NCBI GenBank assembly: GCA_001580565.1
Contig: LRBF01000005.1
Span: forward strand, 1 to 41,320
Length of the DNA: 41,320 nucleotides
Direction: 5' to 3'
DNA from: Caballeronia megalochromosomata
GTDB lineage: Bacteria > Pseudomonadota > Gammaproteobacteria > Burkholderiales > Burkholderiaceae
Shown here: positions 7,389 through 14,318 of the stretch, in pieces
Numbering within the stretch: position 1 is the first letter of the stretch
Layout: the number at the start of each line of letters is the position of its first letter
Made by a program: the position numbers and the translations under genes
Notes under the pieces: generated by a model
Database searches by the model: none
Told to the model about the DNA's origin: nothing
Seen by the model: the letters and a program-made list of their open reading frames with translations, nothing else

Positions 7389-7862
7389 ATGAAAAAAATC
7401 AGTAACTGGTTTTGTGCCGGCCCCTCGGCACTGTATGGCAGCAATGTCGTGGGCATCCTTCGCTGTATGTCGTGCGCGCTTGCGGCTATTGCCCTGGCAA
7501 TGACTCATCGCTGGCTCGGTTACAAGTTCCCGCATCAGGGCCTTCGAGCGCTCGAGGCGGCAGTGTGGACCGCATAGCCATCGACGCTGGAGCATGCGCT
7601 CGCTGCGTTTGGCGTGCTTTCCCTGCTGGTGTTGCCGGTCTGCTGGACGCGGGCTACAACCCGCTGCCGGACGTTGGCCTGTTTCATCGGCGCCATTGCT
7701 TATGTAGCTTTGACCACGACGGGCTGGGATTACCAGCAGTATCGCGCCACGCATGACCCGGCACAGCTCGCGCAGATGGCAGGCGATGTCGCAGGGCTGG
7801 TGTGTGCCGCGTACTGGCTGACCCGTGCACAGGCGGTTCGCGTTCGCCAACGCTTCGCCTGA
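7389..7862 (+). CDS. Polytopic membrane protein, interrupted by in-frame TAG
   Basis: From ATG 7389 the frame gives 62 residues and stops at TAG 7575-7577. The identical frame then runs open for 94 codons to TGA 7860-7862, and both parts read as coding sequence. The upstream part has a hydrophobic helix (VVGILRCMSCALAAIALAM). The downstream part has further helices (AAFGVLSLLVLPVCW, FIGAIAYVALTTTGW, MAGDVAGLVCAAYWLT). Joined, they form a protein of about 157 residues with three or four membrane segments. The ribosome-binding site is weak (CGGAAA). It follows the ThiF gene but is separated by 110 nt, so it need not belong to the PRTRC system. I do not recognise the family. This is the second in-frame amber codon within 2 kb. 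Confidence 0.55.
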
Positions 7863-7905
7863 CGCAGGCATTTCGAGCGGCTCCATGGCGGGGCCGTTTT
7901 CTCTA

Positions 7906-7952
7906 CCCTTGCGGGACAGCCCGCAAGGGCTGCTCCGCGCATCAATGGAGCA
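7906..7952 (+). promoter_or_regulatory. Two-hairpin leader
   Basis: The first hairpin is a perfect 10-bp stem (cccttgcggg / cccgcaaggg, loop ACAG) without a T-tract. The second pairs tgctcc (7931-7936) with ggagca (7947-7952), burying the GGAG ribosome-binding site, and ends 4 nt before ATG 7957. Confidence 0.55.
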
Positions 7953-7956
7953 AAAC

Positions 7957-9036
7957 ATGGGTTCTTCAATTCTGACGGGCAAGCGCGCAGGCGCATTGCA
8001 GAAAGCGGACGGCGAGTGGATCTACGCGTTGTTCGAACGCGGCTATGAGTCGAACGTCCATCCGCACACCGACAGCTGGTCGGCCGTGGCGTTGGGCAAC
8101 TATGCGCAGGTCATGCGCCGCCTCTTCTCGCACGCGAGCAGTTGCGAAGGCAGGATGCTGAGAAGCCGCAACGGGTCGATTAAGCCTGAGAACTTCATCG
8201 ACAGTTGGAAACGCGAGCTTGCTAGGCCGTCGTTGCTTTACGACCGGGCGATCGATCTGTCGGTCGGCTCGTCGTGCTACTCGGCGGTACCGGAGTCGCA
8301 GTTGGAGGATGTTCGGCTGTCGTTGATCCGGGCGGGTTTCGAGTCTCGCTTCGATAAACTGGTCGTCGGCACGTTAAGCGTTTCGCTGCACGCGGACATC
8401 GACCTGCTGCTCGCGATCTACGGGTACAGCGGGCCGATTAGCGCTTGGCGCGTCTTGAAGGAGTATGACTGCGGAACGGTCCAAATCGACCTCACGGTGC
8501 CATCCGCATCAAAGGTGGCGATGGAACGTATGCCGCAGGTCCGGTGTCATTCGATTGACCGCGAGAATCGTCTCATTGCCATTGGCTCCGCACCGTGGCG
8601 GCACGCCGGCTGGCAATACAACGCCATCGGCTCCTTCATCACGGACCTCGCCTATCCGATGGAGATGGAGGCGTCTGGATTCGCGAAGAAGGCGATTCCA
8701 GCATTTCGTGACGCAGTGCGGGGAGCTTCGGCACTGCCCGCGGCAACTCGGATCACCGTGACGCGCTCGCCCGAGGGCGAGGACGCATGGCGGGTTCGAA
8801 AAGCAGATGAGATCGCCCGGACGCTCGGGATCGCCAATGGCGAGCGTGCCCCCGACGTGTTCAGCTTCGCGTTTGGTGACTTGCTTCAACGAGAGGACAC
8901 GGACCAGTTGCTGTACGGGCTGGGCGGTCTAAGCGACGCGCAAGCGCAGTGGGAAGTTCCGGTCACGCGCGAAGGCGCGGCGCCGGATCCAGTCTTCTTC
9001 GACGCGGGCTCGCAGCTTTCGCTTTGTCTCGCATAA
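7957..9036 (+). CDS. Hypothetical protein, 359 residues
   Basis: I do not recognise this family. The protein is soluble-looking, without signal peptide or membrane helices. Notable segments are WIYALFERGYESNVHPHTDSW near the N terminus (given here as a landmark), LSVSLHADIDLLLAIYGY in the middle, and FSFAFGDLLQREDTDQLLYG near the C terminus. No nucleotide-binding loop or metal motif is seen. ATG 7957 is chosen because GGAG lies 6 nt upstream; an in-frame ATG at 7945 is possible but overlaps the ribosome-binding hairpin. The gene has its own structured leader and a strong terminator 10 nt after the stop, so it is probably expressed as a single cistron. Confidence 0.8.
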   Translation: MGSSILTGKRAGALQKADGEWIYALFERGYESNVHPHTDSWSAVALGNYAQVMRRLFSHASSCEGRMLRSRNGSIKPENFIDSWKRELARPSLLYDRAIDLSVGSSCYSAVPESQLEDVRLSLIRAGFESRFDKLVVGTLSVSLHADIDLLLAIYGYSGPISAWRVLKEYDCGTVQIDLTVPSASKVAMERMPQVRCHSIDRENRLIAIGSAPWRHAGWQYNAIGSFITDLAYPMEMEASGFAKKAIPAFRDAVRGASALPAATRITVTRSPEGEDAWRVRKADEIARTLGIANGERAPDVFSFAFGDLLQREDTDQLLYGLGGLSDAQAQWEVPVTREGAAPDPVFFDAGSQLSLCLA

Positions 9037-9046
9037 TCTTTCGACC

Positions 9047-9088
9047 AGCGCCACACTCCCGGACTTTCCGGCACGTGGCGCTTTTTTT
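9047..9088 (+). terminator. Intrinsic terminator
   Basis: An 8-bp stem (agcgccac / gtggcgct) encloses a smaller hairpin (ccgga / tccgg) and is followed by seven T. It closes the preceding hypothetical gene and faces the minus-strand pair that follows. Confidence 0.85.
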
Positions 9089-9559
9089 ATAGGCCGAGCG
9101 AAACTGGCGCGACGCGACCAAGGATGGCTAACAGCATGGTCGGCCCATCGCTCTTGCTGCAATAAGCATCCATGCCAGCGGCAAGGCTCTCGTTGACGAC
9201 GTCCTCTTCCGGGAGCGAGTTGTAGGCGATGATCGGGACCAGACGCATATGAGCGACTTGCCTCATGGCGCGGGCGACCTCGAAGCCATTTAGCAACGGC
9301 ATCTGGATGTCGGCGAAGACGACGTGTGGAATCCAGACCCCGATGAGCGTGAGACAGGCAGACAGTCAGCGGTCCGTGCCTCGAAGCCCTCGGTTTCCAG
9401 CAACGCTTGCAGGGCGTGCGCGAGGTCATAATCGTCGCCTACGATCAAAACGCAAACGGGCGGAGACACAGGCGAAAATGCGCGGGTGGTCCAAAGCGGT
9501 GGTATCGACGGAGCGGCGGGCACGGGCGCGGACCTCCGACTGTCCTGAATGTCTCGCAA
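9087..9559 (-). pseudogene. Response-regulator receiver domain, frameshifted
   Basis: Two minus-strand frames together make one CheY-like receiver domain. The upstream frame gives VCVLIVGDDYDLAHALQALL and ETEGFEARTAD (beta1-alpha1 with the acidic pair). The downstream frame gives VVFADIQMPLLNGFEVARAM with the phospho-acceptor Asp, then LVPIIAYNS, the GMDAYCSKSD segment with the conserved Lys, and a final helix. The frames switch near 9355-9370, so the domain cannot be made in one piece. No output domain follows. The start is uncertain; the upstream frame opens only from a TTG at 9559. It lies behind the 91-residue minus-strand gene. It could be a decayed gene or a sequencing error. Confidence 0.6.
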
Positions 9560-9583
9560 TGCCCGTTCCCAACGGCTTCTCAG

Positions 9584-9859
9584 TCAGTGACCTTCGCGCA
9601 ACTGTTCCAAAGCGAGTTCCGCGTCGCGGCGTGCTTCCTCGTACGTCAGAAAAGCTTGCGTCGACTGGCGAAGGACCTTCACGCGGTGCTGGAACAGATC
9701 GGACGAGGAAATGGACCAGACCCAGCCGCCGTTTTGAGTGAAAAGGCATAGCGAATCGCTGAGCTTTCCGATGCCTACCCCGCGGCGGGCTGCGTAGACT
9801 GGTTCTATTCCCCGCGCTTTTGCGCATCGACCTACCCCTCCAGCGTGCTGGCGGACCAT
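9584..9859 (-). CDS. Small hypothetical protein, 91 residues
   Basis: A minus-strand gene with a very good ribosome-binding site (AGGAG six bases before ATG 9859). The N-terminal half is basic. The C-terminal half has NGGWVWSISSSDLFQHRV and the amphipathic helix TYEEARRDAELALEQL, a pattern seen in short uncharacterised Burkholderia proteins. I cannot assign a function. It lies 24 nt upstream of the broken receiver-domain gene and may have formed an operon with it. The pair is inserted against the direction of all neighbours, which suggests a separate acquisition. Confidence 0.55.
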   Translation of the reverse strand: MVRQHAGGVGRCAKARGIEPVYAARRGVGIGKLSDSLCLFTQNGGWVWSISSSDLFQHRVKVLRQSTQAFLTYEEARRDAELALEQLREGH

Positions 9860-9892
9860 CTTCTCTCCTGCCGTCGATGACGGCAATCTTCT

Positions 9893-9918
9893 GGCGACCC
9901 TCGTTGGTCGCCTTTTTT
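9893..9918 (+). terminator. Intrinsic terminator, first of a pair
   Basis: A 7-bp stem (ggcgacc / ggtcgcc) is followed by six T. It is followed 10 nt later by a second terminator, and the pair directly precedes the gene starting at 9979. Confidence 0.85.
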
Positions 9919-9927
9919 CGTCCCGTT

Positions 9928-9968
9928 GGGAGCTCATCCCTTCGGGAGACAGCTCCCATTTTTTTTTT
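9928..9968 (+). terminator. Intrinsic terminator, second of a pair, abutting a start codon
   Basis: The stem gggagct / agctccc has an inner CCC-TTC-GGG hairpin and is followed by ten T. The T-tract ends 10 nt before ATG 9979, and the GGAG ribosome-binding site begins right after it. No promoter can lie between them. Confidence 0.88.
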
Positions 9969-9978
9969 GGAGTTGTCT

Positions 9979-10221
9979 ATGTCTCGCAATCTCGCACCTG
10001 TCGTCAAAGTTTTCAGCAAGAACGGTTTCATGGCGAATCAGCGTGTGGTCGGTCAAGACGTCGAGGCCAGCCCGCCGCAGCTTTACACCGGACGCATTCA
10101 TTCGGTGTGGAGCGACGGCACGGCAATGGTGGATTGGGACTATGCGCTCAACCCCCGAGCCGAACGGCATCTGGTGCAAAGCGGTCGTGTCAGACTGCAT
10201 CACCTCGGCCGTTCCGCCTAG
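9979..10221 (+). CDS. Small hypothetical protein, 80 residues, SH3/KOW-like pattern
   Basis: An 80-residue protein with a possible small beta-barrel pattern: YTGRIHSVWSDGTAMVDWDY followed by VQSGRVRLHHLG, reminiscent of SH3- or KOW-type folds that bind nucleic acid or peptide. That reading is weak and based on hydrophobic spacing only. ATG 9979 has GGAG 6 nt upstream, immediately after a double terminator. It ends in tandem TAG TAG, then a strong terminator, so its transcript must be made by readthrough from upstream or by a promoter ahead of the terminators. Confidence 0.65.
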   Translation: MSRNLAPVVKVFSKNGFMANQRVVGQDVEASPPQLYTGRIHSVWSDGTAMVDWDYALNPRAERHLVQSGRVRLHHLGRSA

Positions 10222-10239
10222 TAGGTCTTCGTGAATGAC

Positions 10240-10273
10240 GCGTCCAGTGCACTGCACTGGACGCCGTCTTTTT
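10240..10273 (+). terminator. Intrinsic terminator with 12-bp stem
   Basis: A perfect 12-bp inverted repeat (gcgtccagtgca / tgcactggacgc) around a single base is followed by CGTCTTTTTTC. It is the strongest hairpin in this part of the window. Confidence 0.88.
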
Positions 10274-10300
10274 TCGCGTTTTCCTTCCGATTCCTTCCCA

Positions 10301-10351
10301 TCAGGGCAACGACCCTGACGGGTTTGGTTGCCCGATCTCGTTGAGGCAACC
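10301..10351 (+). promoter_or_regulatory. Two-hairpin leader of the lipoprotein gene
   Basis: The first stem is tcaggg / ccctga (10301-10318). The second pairs ggttgcc (10326-10332) with ggcaacc (10345-10351) and ends directly at ATG 10352, so the GAGG ribosome-binding site is partly in the stem. Confidence 0.55.
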
Positions 10352-10813
10352 ATGTTCAAGCTTATCTCCAGTTTCATCGTGGTCTGCATGCTCTCCGCGT
10401 GCGCCACAGCGGACTTCGGCTCGCCCAATACCTATCAGCGCTACGACGTCCAGCGCATCGGCCAGTTCGAGCAGGCAACCATCCTGCGCGTGCGCCCGAT
10501 CACCATCGAGAGCAATTCCGGCTCGTCGGGCATTGCATCGATCGTCAGTGCAGCAGCGGGTGCCTTCCTGGGCTCGCAAGTCATCGGCAACGGTAGCGGC
10601 CGCTATATCGCTGGCGCCCTTTCCGGCTCCGTCTCCGGGTTGGCGGCTCAGCGCGTAAGCGCCGTTATGTCTCGCCACAGCGGTGTCGAAGTCTTCCTTC
10701 GTCGCGCCAACGGTCAGACCGTTGTCGTAACGCAGGTCGACGATCAGCAGTTTGCGCCTGGTCAGCAAGTCTTTCTCGTCTCCAGTGGGTCCGGCTATCG
10801 GATTACCCACTGA
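10352..10813 (+). CDS. Outer-membrane lipoprotein with glycine zipper (SlyB/Pcp-like)
   Basis: A protein of 153 residues. A lipoprotein signal peptide ends in the lipobox LSAC (Cys about 17). A glycine-rich hydrophobic region follows (SIVSAAAGAFLGSQVIGNGS, then IAGALSGSVSGLAAQ), typical of glycine-zipper lipoproteins such as SlyB/Pcp, and then a beta-rich C-terminal domain (VEVFLRRANGQTVVVTQ). It should be lipid-anchored in the envelope. Plasmid-borne members sometimes accompany conjugation systems; here the conjugation genes are 8 kb away, so a link is only suggested. It is transcribed from a structured leader after a strong terminator. Confidence 0.8.
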   Translation: MFKLISSFIVVCMLSACATADFGSPNTYQRYDVQRIGQFEQATILRVRPITIESNSGSSGIASIVSAAAGAFLGSQVIGNGSGRYIAGALSGSVSGLAAQRVSAVMSRHSGVEVFLRRANGQTVVVTQVDDQQFAPGQQVFLVSSGSGYRITH

Positions 10814-10915
10814 TCCGGTAGTCCACATCCTTCAGCGCGCGGTGCATACCGCGTCATTCCCGCGCGGGGCAGGCTCCCCGCACGGGACCTGTCCCGTCTC
10901 GCATTGAGGCAATTC

Positions 10916-11314
10916 ATGAAATTTCCCAGAGTGTTTTACGCGGACCGCAGCAGCGCGAATTCCGGCGCGAAAGCGGCCCTCGAGCGTCATGCCGCACGCG
11001 TCCTGCGTCGCGTCGCGCACGACTTACGGCTGGCTGCGAGTTCGCATGAGATCGTCACCGATTCGCGCCGTGGCAGTTCGGCGGTGCGGGTGTCGCTTCG
11101 CACGGAGACGGTGTTTGTCGATGTGATCGAGCCTCGCTGTGGTTCGGGTGTCGCGCTGAGTTTCCGAACTCGCCGTGGTCGCACGGACCTGACGGGCGGT
11201 GGTGAAAACCACGTCTCGCTGAAGCAGCTGGAAACCAAAGGCGGCTATCAGGCTATGCTCGAAGGCTTGCGTCTGGCCGGAGGCATCGACCTGAAGTGCG
11301 GAGGGCGAGGATGA
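10916..11314 (+). CDS. Hypothetical protein, 132 residues
   Basis: A basic, soluble-looking protein without recognisable domain. ATG 10916 has TGAGG 6 nt upstream, in a small stem (attg / caat). A palindromic leader (gcgggg / ccccgc and acggga / tcccgt) lies between it and the lipoprotein gene. The C-terminal Lys/Gly-rich end overlaps the next start codon (ATGA), so the two genes are translationally coupled. It contains a beta-strand run (SAVRVSLRTETVFVDVIEP). I cannot assign a function. Confidence 0.65.
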   Translation: MKFPRVFYADRSSANSGAKAALERHAARVLRRVAHDLRLAASSHEIVTDSRRGSSAVRVSLRTETVFVDVIEPRCGSGVALSFRTRRGRTDLTGGGENHVSLKQLETKGGYQAMLEGLRLAGGIDLKCGGRG

Positions 11315-11775
11315 GGCTCGTTAAGGTGAAGGTAGCGTACACCTGCGGCTTGACCGTCACGGAAACCGCGTCGATGGATACCGAGAGCGGAGAGCTTTTT
11401 CTCCCTCCCCGTCTGACGGCGTTGATGAAGATGATGGAGGACTCTGAAAGTGCGCCGGCGTTCACGTTGGACTACACCGGTTATGCGCTGCACGTGCGCA
11501 TCGACGCATCCGGAGCCTATGCGGTAAGTCTCCCAGAGGGGAGGGGGTCTCGTATCTGCCAGTTCGCTGATTCGATCACTTATCCGACACAGAGTCAGCG
11601 ACAGCAAAATGGCCGGCTCATACACACGTTGTCCGCGGCAGCATTTGTAAGTGCAGCTGCAACGGTGCATGCCGCGCCTTCGTTTGACTGGGGTCTACTC
11701 TCGTCCATCGTGTTACAGGCCGGCGGTGGAGTGCTACTATGGTACGTAGGGTTTCTTTGCATGAAGGAAGATTGA
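11311..11775 (+). CDS. Hypothetical protein with C-terminal membrane segment, 154 residues
   Basis: The first 95 residues look soluble (VKVKVAYTCGLTVTETASMD, then LPPRLTALMKMMED). The last 55 contain two hydrophobic stretches, IHTLSAAAFVSAAATVHA and LLSSIVLQAGGGVLLWYVGF. The first of these resembles a signal peptide ending in VHAAP, as if a small secreted or membrane peptide were fused behind a cytoplasmic domain. ATG 11311 overlaps the previous stop by four bases. A tiny membrane-protein gene starts one base after its stop. Family not recognised. Confidence 0.6.
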   Translation: MRLVKVKVAYTCGLTVTETASMDTESGELFLPPRLTALMKMMEDSESAPAFTLDYTGYALHVRIDASGAYAVSLPEGRGSRICQFADSITYPTQSQRQQNGRLIHTLSAAAFVSAAATVHAAPSFDWGLLSSIVLQAGGGVLLWYVGFLCMKED

Positions 11776-11776
11776 T

Positions 11777-11887
11777 ATGACAACTGGACTGGTTGTGTTC
11801 GGTTTTTCCGTCGTTATTTCTGCTTTTTTCCTGTGGACCAACCACAACGGACGGAAGCGGGATCACGAGCGCGATTGGGGCAAATGA
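11777..11887 (+). CDS. Putative 36-residue membrane protein
   Basis: A short open frame begins one base after the previous stop and encodes one hydrophobic helix (LVVFGFSVVISAFFLW) followed by a basic, polar tail (NHNGRKRDHERDW). AAGGAAG lies about 9 nt upstream of the ATG. A strong terminator follows 36 nt after its stop, so it would be the last gene of this small cluster. It has the layout of small single-pass proteins that modulate larger membrane complexes. Support is position, ribosome-binding site and hydrophobicity only. Confidence 0.4.
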   Translation: MTTGLVVFGFSVVISAFFLWTNHNGRKRDHERDWGK

Positions 11888-11922
11888 TTCGACGCAGCAC
11901 GAGCTGGGTCACAACACATAAG

Positions 11923-11949
11923 CCGCACCCTTTGGGGTGCGGTTTTTTT
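11923..11949 (+). terminator. Intrinsic terminator, first of a tandem
   Basis: An 8-bp stem (ccgcaccc / gggtgcgg) with a TTTG loop is followed by eight T. Confidence 0.9.
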
Positions 11950-11964
11950 TCGTCCAAAGTTTTT

Positions 11965-11987
11965 ACGCGCCCACGGGCGCGTTTTTC
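11965..11987 (+). terminator. Intrinsic terminator, second of a tandem, close to a start codon
   Basis: An 8-bp stem (acgcgccc / gggcgcgt, loop AC) is followed by TTTTT. The next gene starts 19 nt later with AGGAG in between, again leaving no room for a promoter. Confidence 0.82.
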
Positions 11988-12005
11988 GTTTCAGGAGCTT
12001 CCCTC

Positions 12006-12443
12006 ATGCCTCAACCGATCACCGCGGCATTGCCGATGGGCATCAGCATCGCCGATATTAAAGCTGTCGCACGGCTGGACGTCGAAGGCAAAACAGTGAA
12101 TCAGGTTTTCTCAGACCTGTCCCGTGTTCTGTGCAAGACCGACCTCGAGCCGGAGTGGCTGTGCCCGGCCAACATGGTCGACGACGCCAACGAAGCCGTC
12201 TACGGCGCCCGCCACAGCAGATTGTGGCCGGAGCCGTTCGCGCACGACCGGATATCTGTGTCCGTGTGCACGGGCACCTCGGAAGGGTGGATCGTCCACG
12301 TCGACTGGATTAGCCGCAGACCGCGCGGTGACTCTTTCGAGCGGACGTACTCGATGATGCCGTTGCTGCGCGCGAAGGTCTTCTCCAGCGATCACGCGTG
12401 GTCGCTCGCGCGCGTGATCGCCCGATTGCTCGACGCCGCATAA
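12006..12443 (+). CDS. Hypothetical protein, 145 residues
   Basis: A soluble-looking protein with an N-terminal helix (SIADIKAVARLDVEGKTVNQ) and a central mixed region (AHDRISVSVCTGTSEGWIVH). The end (DHAWSLARVIARLLDA) is helical. AGGAG lies 9 nt upstream of ATG 12006, directly after a tandem terminator. No catalytic motif or known family is recognised. It stands alone between terminators and the leader of the next gene. Confidence 0.65.
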   Translation: MPQPITAALPMGISIADIKAVARLDVEGKTVNQVFSDLSRVLCKTDLEPEWLCPANMVDDANEAVYGARHSRLWPEPFAHDRISVSVCTGTSEGWIVHVDWISRRPRGDSFERTYSMMPLLRAKVFSSDHAWSLARVIARLLDAA

Positions 12444-12488
12444 AAGCCGTTTCCTTTTCTGGCGCTGCCAAGCGCAACCAACCCTTGC

Positions 12489-12540
12489 CGGGCATCGACC
12501 CGATGGGGCTCGATTGCTCGGCTTTTTCGTGAGGCAATCG
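12489..12540 (+). promoter_or_regulatory. Two-hairpin leader with T-tract
   Basis: The first stem is cggg / cccg (12489-12502). The second pairs cgattgc (12511-12517) with gcaatcg (12534-12540), encloses GTGAGG and a CTTTTTC tract, and ends 3 nt before ATG 12544. Confidence 0.5.
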
Positions 12541-12543
12541 ATC

Positions 12544-14067
12544 ATGTATCAGCTTTCCTTTGCGGGGTTCTCCCAGTCTTTCCGCACGATGCTCGAAGTG
12601 TTGAGCGTCTTTCGGAGCACCGCCTTCGCCGCCGCCGTTGAAGCGGCCGATGTCTCCCTGACTTTCTTCAGCCATCCCGTGTCGGTCACTCGCTTTAACG
12701 GCAGGTTGTCCGTGCGCAGGCCTGGCACCGCGACCGGCGTTTTCCTGTCGCTCCTCGATGAGATCGACGGCGCGTTCTTCAGACCGTCGTTCGCCGCACT
12801 GGAGCCGTGGCAAATTCGCCGCGAGCACTGGCAACTGCTCTATCTCGCTTTCGATCTCGCTCGCGAGCCGCTGTATCTGTTTTCGTCCGACCAAGTTGCA
12901 CACTCCAACGAAGAGGCGGTTAGGTCCGGCCGTCGCGGTCTGGATCTTTTCGAGCTCCTGCAGCAAGAGTGCGAACGCCGCTTCGGATTTCGCTACGCGG
13001 GTCCAGTTGTGGAGGGCGGAGGCGGTCAGCGTAATGGTCGTCACGAAGTCCATGTAGCCTACGCACTCGCAGCAGGAAGGCCTGTCCCGCAAGCAGTCAT
13101 CGACGACTACACGTCGTTGTCGAAGTTCGACATGGATCTGCGATGGGCAAAGCCGCTGCTTGCTGTGCCGGAGCTGCGTGGTGCGCTCCCGGTTTCCAAG
13201 CTCGTGCCACTGACGAGCGTCATGCGGCATTCGAAACAGGCGATCACGTCACAGAACGCGGCGTTGCTCGTCATGGTGATGCGCTTGACACGAGATGAGC
13301 CTTCTGCGGTGGAAGTCGATGATCTGCTGTACGCGAAAGGCGTGCTCGATCCGTATCCCTTGCCGGGGGCTTACCTGAAGCCGGTAGACGTCGGACAGCC
13401 ATCATGCAAGTTCGCTGAAGTGCTCAGGCGCACGCTTGCCGACCATGCACGTGACACGCGTCTGGCCGAACTGGACAGAGCGCGCGCGGCGGGCTCGGTG
13501 AGCAAGCGTTATTTAGAGCTGGGCAAGCAAGTGGCTGTCCTCGATCACGGCAGGGCCACGCATACGTACGGCAACGACCTCGCGAAAGCGAATCAAAAGG
13601 CGGATATGTCGTATCTGCTGAGCGTGCTTGATCGGCCCGACGATGCCAACCGGGCAACGAAGCTGGCCGTGCGGGAAGTGTTCGGCATCAAGCTCATCGG
13701 CGTCCGCGCCGCGGCTCGGCGCCGTGGCATTTTTCAACTGGCAGGTATGAATGCCTTTCAGCAAGCGGAGTGGGAGGCGCTGTCGGTATCGCAACGTGAG
13801 GCAAGGCGCGTCGCCCGCGAGGTCGCACGCGCTCGCGAAGCGGCTGAAATGTCGCGCATCCGCATGCAAGACGGGGCTGTCGTGACCGGTGCGGACTGGG
13901 TGGACCGGACGATCGCCGAAGGCTTCTCCGAGATCGTGAGCGTGCGGCAGGGCACTAGCGTGCGTTACGCGCTCGCTGACCCCGTGCGGCACTTGCAAGT
14001 ATCGCTTCGCGCGAACGACGGCACGCTCGCCTATGCGCGCGTGTCGCTCGAACAGCGCGCAAGCTGA
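12544..14067 (+). CDS. Large hypothetical protein, 507 residues
   Basis: I do not recognise this family. The N-terminal third is mostly alpha-helical (VLSVFRSTAFAAAVEAADVS, then WQLLYLAFDLAREPLYLF). There is a glycine patch (VVEGGGGQRNG, about 157-167). A long Arg/Glu/Ala-rich helix (about 415-450, SQREARRVAREVARAREAAE) is probably coiled coil and precedes a small beta-rich C-terminal domain. No Walker motif, metal motif, signal peptide or membrane segment is seen. Its leader has the same two-hairpin architecture as parB, moxR and others, so it probably shares their control. It is closed by a strong terminator. Confidence 0.8.
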   Translation: MYQLSFAGFSQSFRTMLEVLSVFRSTAFAAAVEAADVSLTFFSHPVSVTRFNGRLSVRRPGTATGVFLSLLDEIDGAFFRPSFAALEPWQIRREHWQLLYLAFDLAREPLYLFSSDQVAHSNEEAVRSGRRGLDLFELLQQECERRFGFRYAGPVVEGGGGQRNGRHEVHVAYALAAGRPVPQAVIDDYTSLSKFDMDLRWAKPLLAVPELRGALPVSKLVPLTSVMRHSKQAITSQNAALLVMVMRLTRDEPSAVEVDDLLYAKGVLDPYPLPGAYLKPVDVGQPSCKFAEVLRRTLADHARDTRLAELDRARAAGSVSKRYLELGKQVAVLDHGRATHTYGNDLAKANQKADMSYLLSVLDRPDDANRATKLAVREVFGIKLIGVRAAARRRGIFQLAGMNAFQQAEWEALSVSQREARRVAREVARAREAAEMSRIRMQDGAVVTGADWVDRTIAEGFSEIVSVRQGTSVRYALADPVRHLQVSLRANDGTLAYARVSLEQRAS

Positions 14068-14079
14068 TTCCCTTTCGAC

Positions 14080-14106
14080 AACCCGGCTTCGCGCCGGGTT
14101 TTTTTT
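14080..14106 (+). terminator. Intrinsic terminator
   Basis: An 8-bp stem (aacccggc / gccgggtt) with a TTCGC loop is followed by eight T, 13 nt after the stop of the 507-residue gene. Confidence 0.9.
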
Positions 14107-14203
14107 CGGCGGGCGAGCCAGCGCCAAAGCTTAAGACGATGCGAAATAGTGACCTTTCCACAGATTGCCTCACCGCCCGACCCCTACACTGCATCTATCT
14201 CCC

Positions 14204-14222
14204 GCGTCACCGACGCATCGAC
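14204..14222 (+). promoter_or_regulatory. Conserved leader element copy 2
   Basis: GCGTC-ACC-GACGC followed by ATCGAC. A -10-like TACACT (14185-14190) lies exactly 19 nt upstream of the element, as for copy 1; the -35 is poor (TTGCCT at short spacing). It precedes the MoxR/VWA gene cluster. Confidence 0.7.
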
Positions 14223-14224
14223 CC

Positions 14225-14247
14225 AGCCGGCTACGCGCCGGCTTTTT
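14225..14247 (+). terminator. Attenuator-like terminator directly after leader element 2
   Basis: A stem agccgg / ccggct with a 7-nt loop runs into TTTTTC, starting 3 nt after the conserved element. If transcription starts upstream of the element, most transcripts should stop here unless antiterminated. Confidence 0.65.
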
Positions 14248-14255
14248 CGTATCTT

Positions 14256-14315
14256 GCCCCTAAGGGACCACGTCCCTACGGGCGTAGTCTTTATGGGGCT
14301 TCTCTTTTGGAAGCC
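14256..14315 (+). promoter_or_regulatory. Two-hairpin leader of the MoxR gene
   Basis: The first stem is agggac / gtccct (14263-14277), extendable by gccc / gggc outside it. The second pairs ggcttc (14297-14302) with gaagcc (14310-14315), covering the TTTGGA ribosome-binding region and ending 3 nt before ATG 14319. Confidence 0.5.
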
Positions 14316-14318
14316 ATC

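Noticed and set aside
10221..10350. Amber readthrough of the 80-residue gene (TAG TAG)
   Set aside because: Tandem stops followed at once by a strong terminator indicate a true end of translation.
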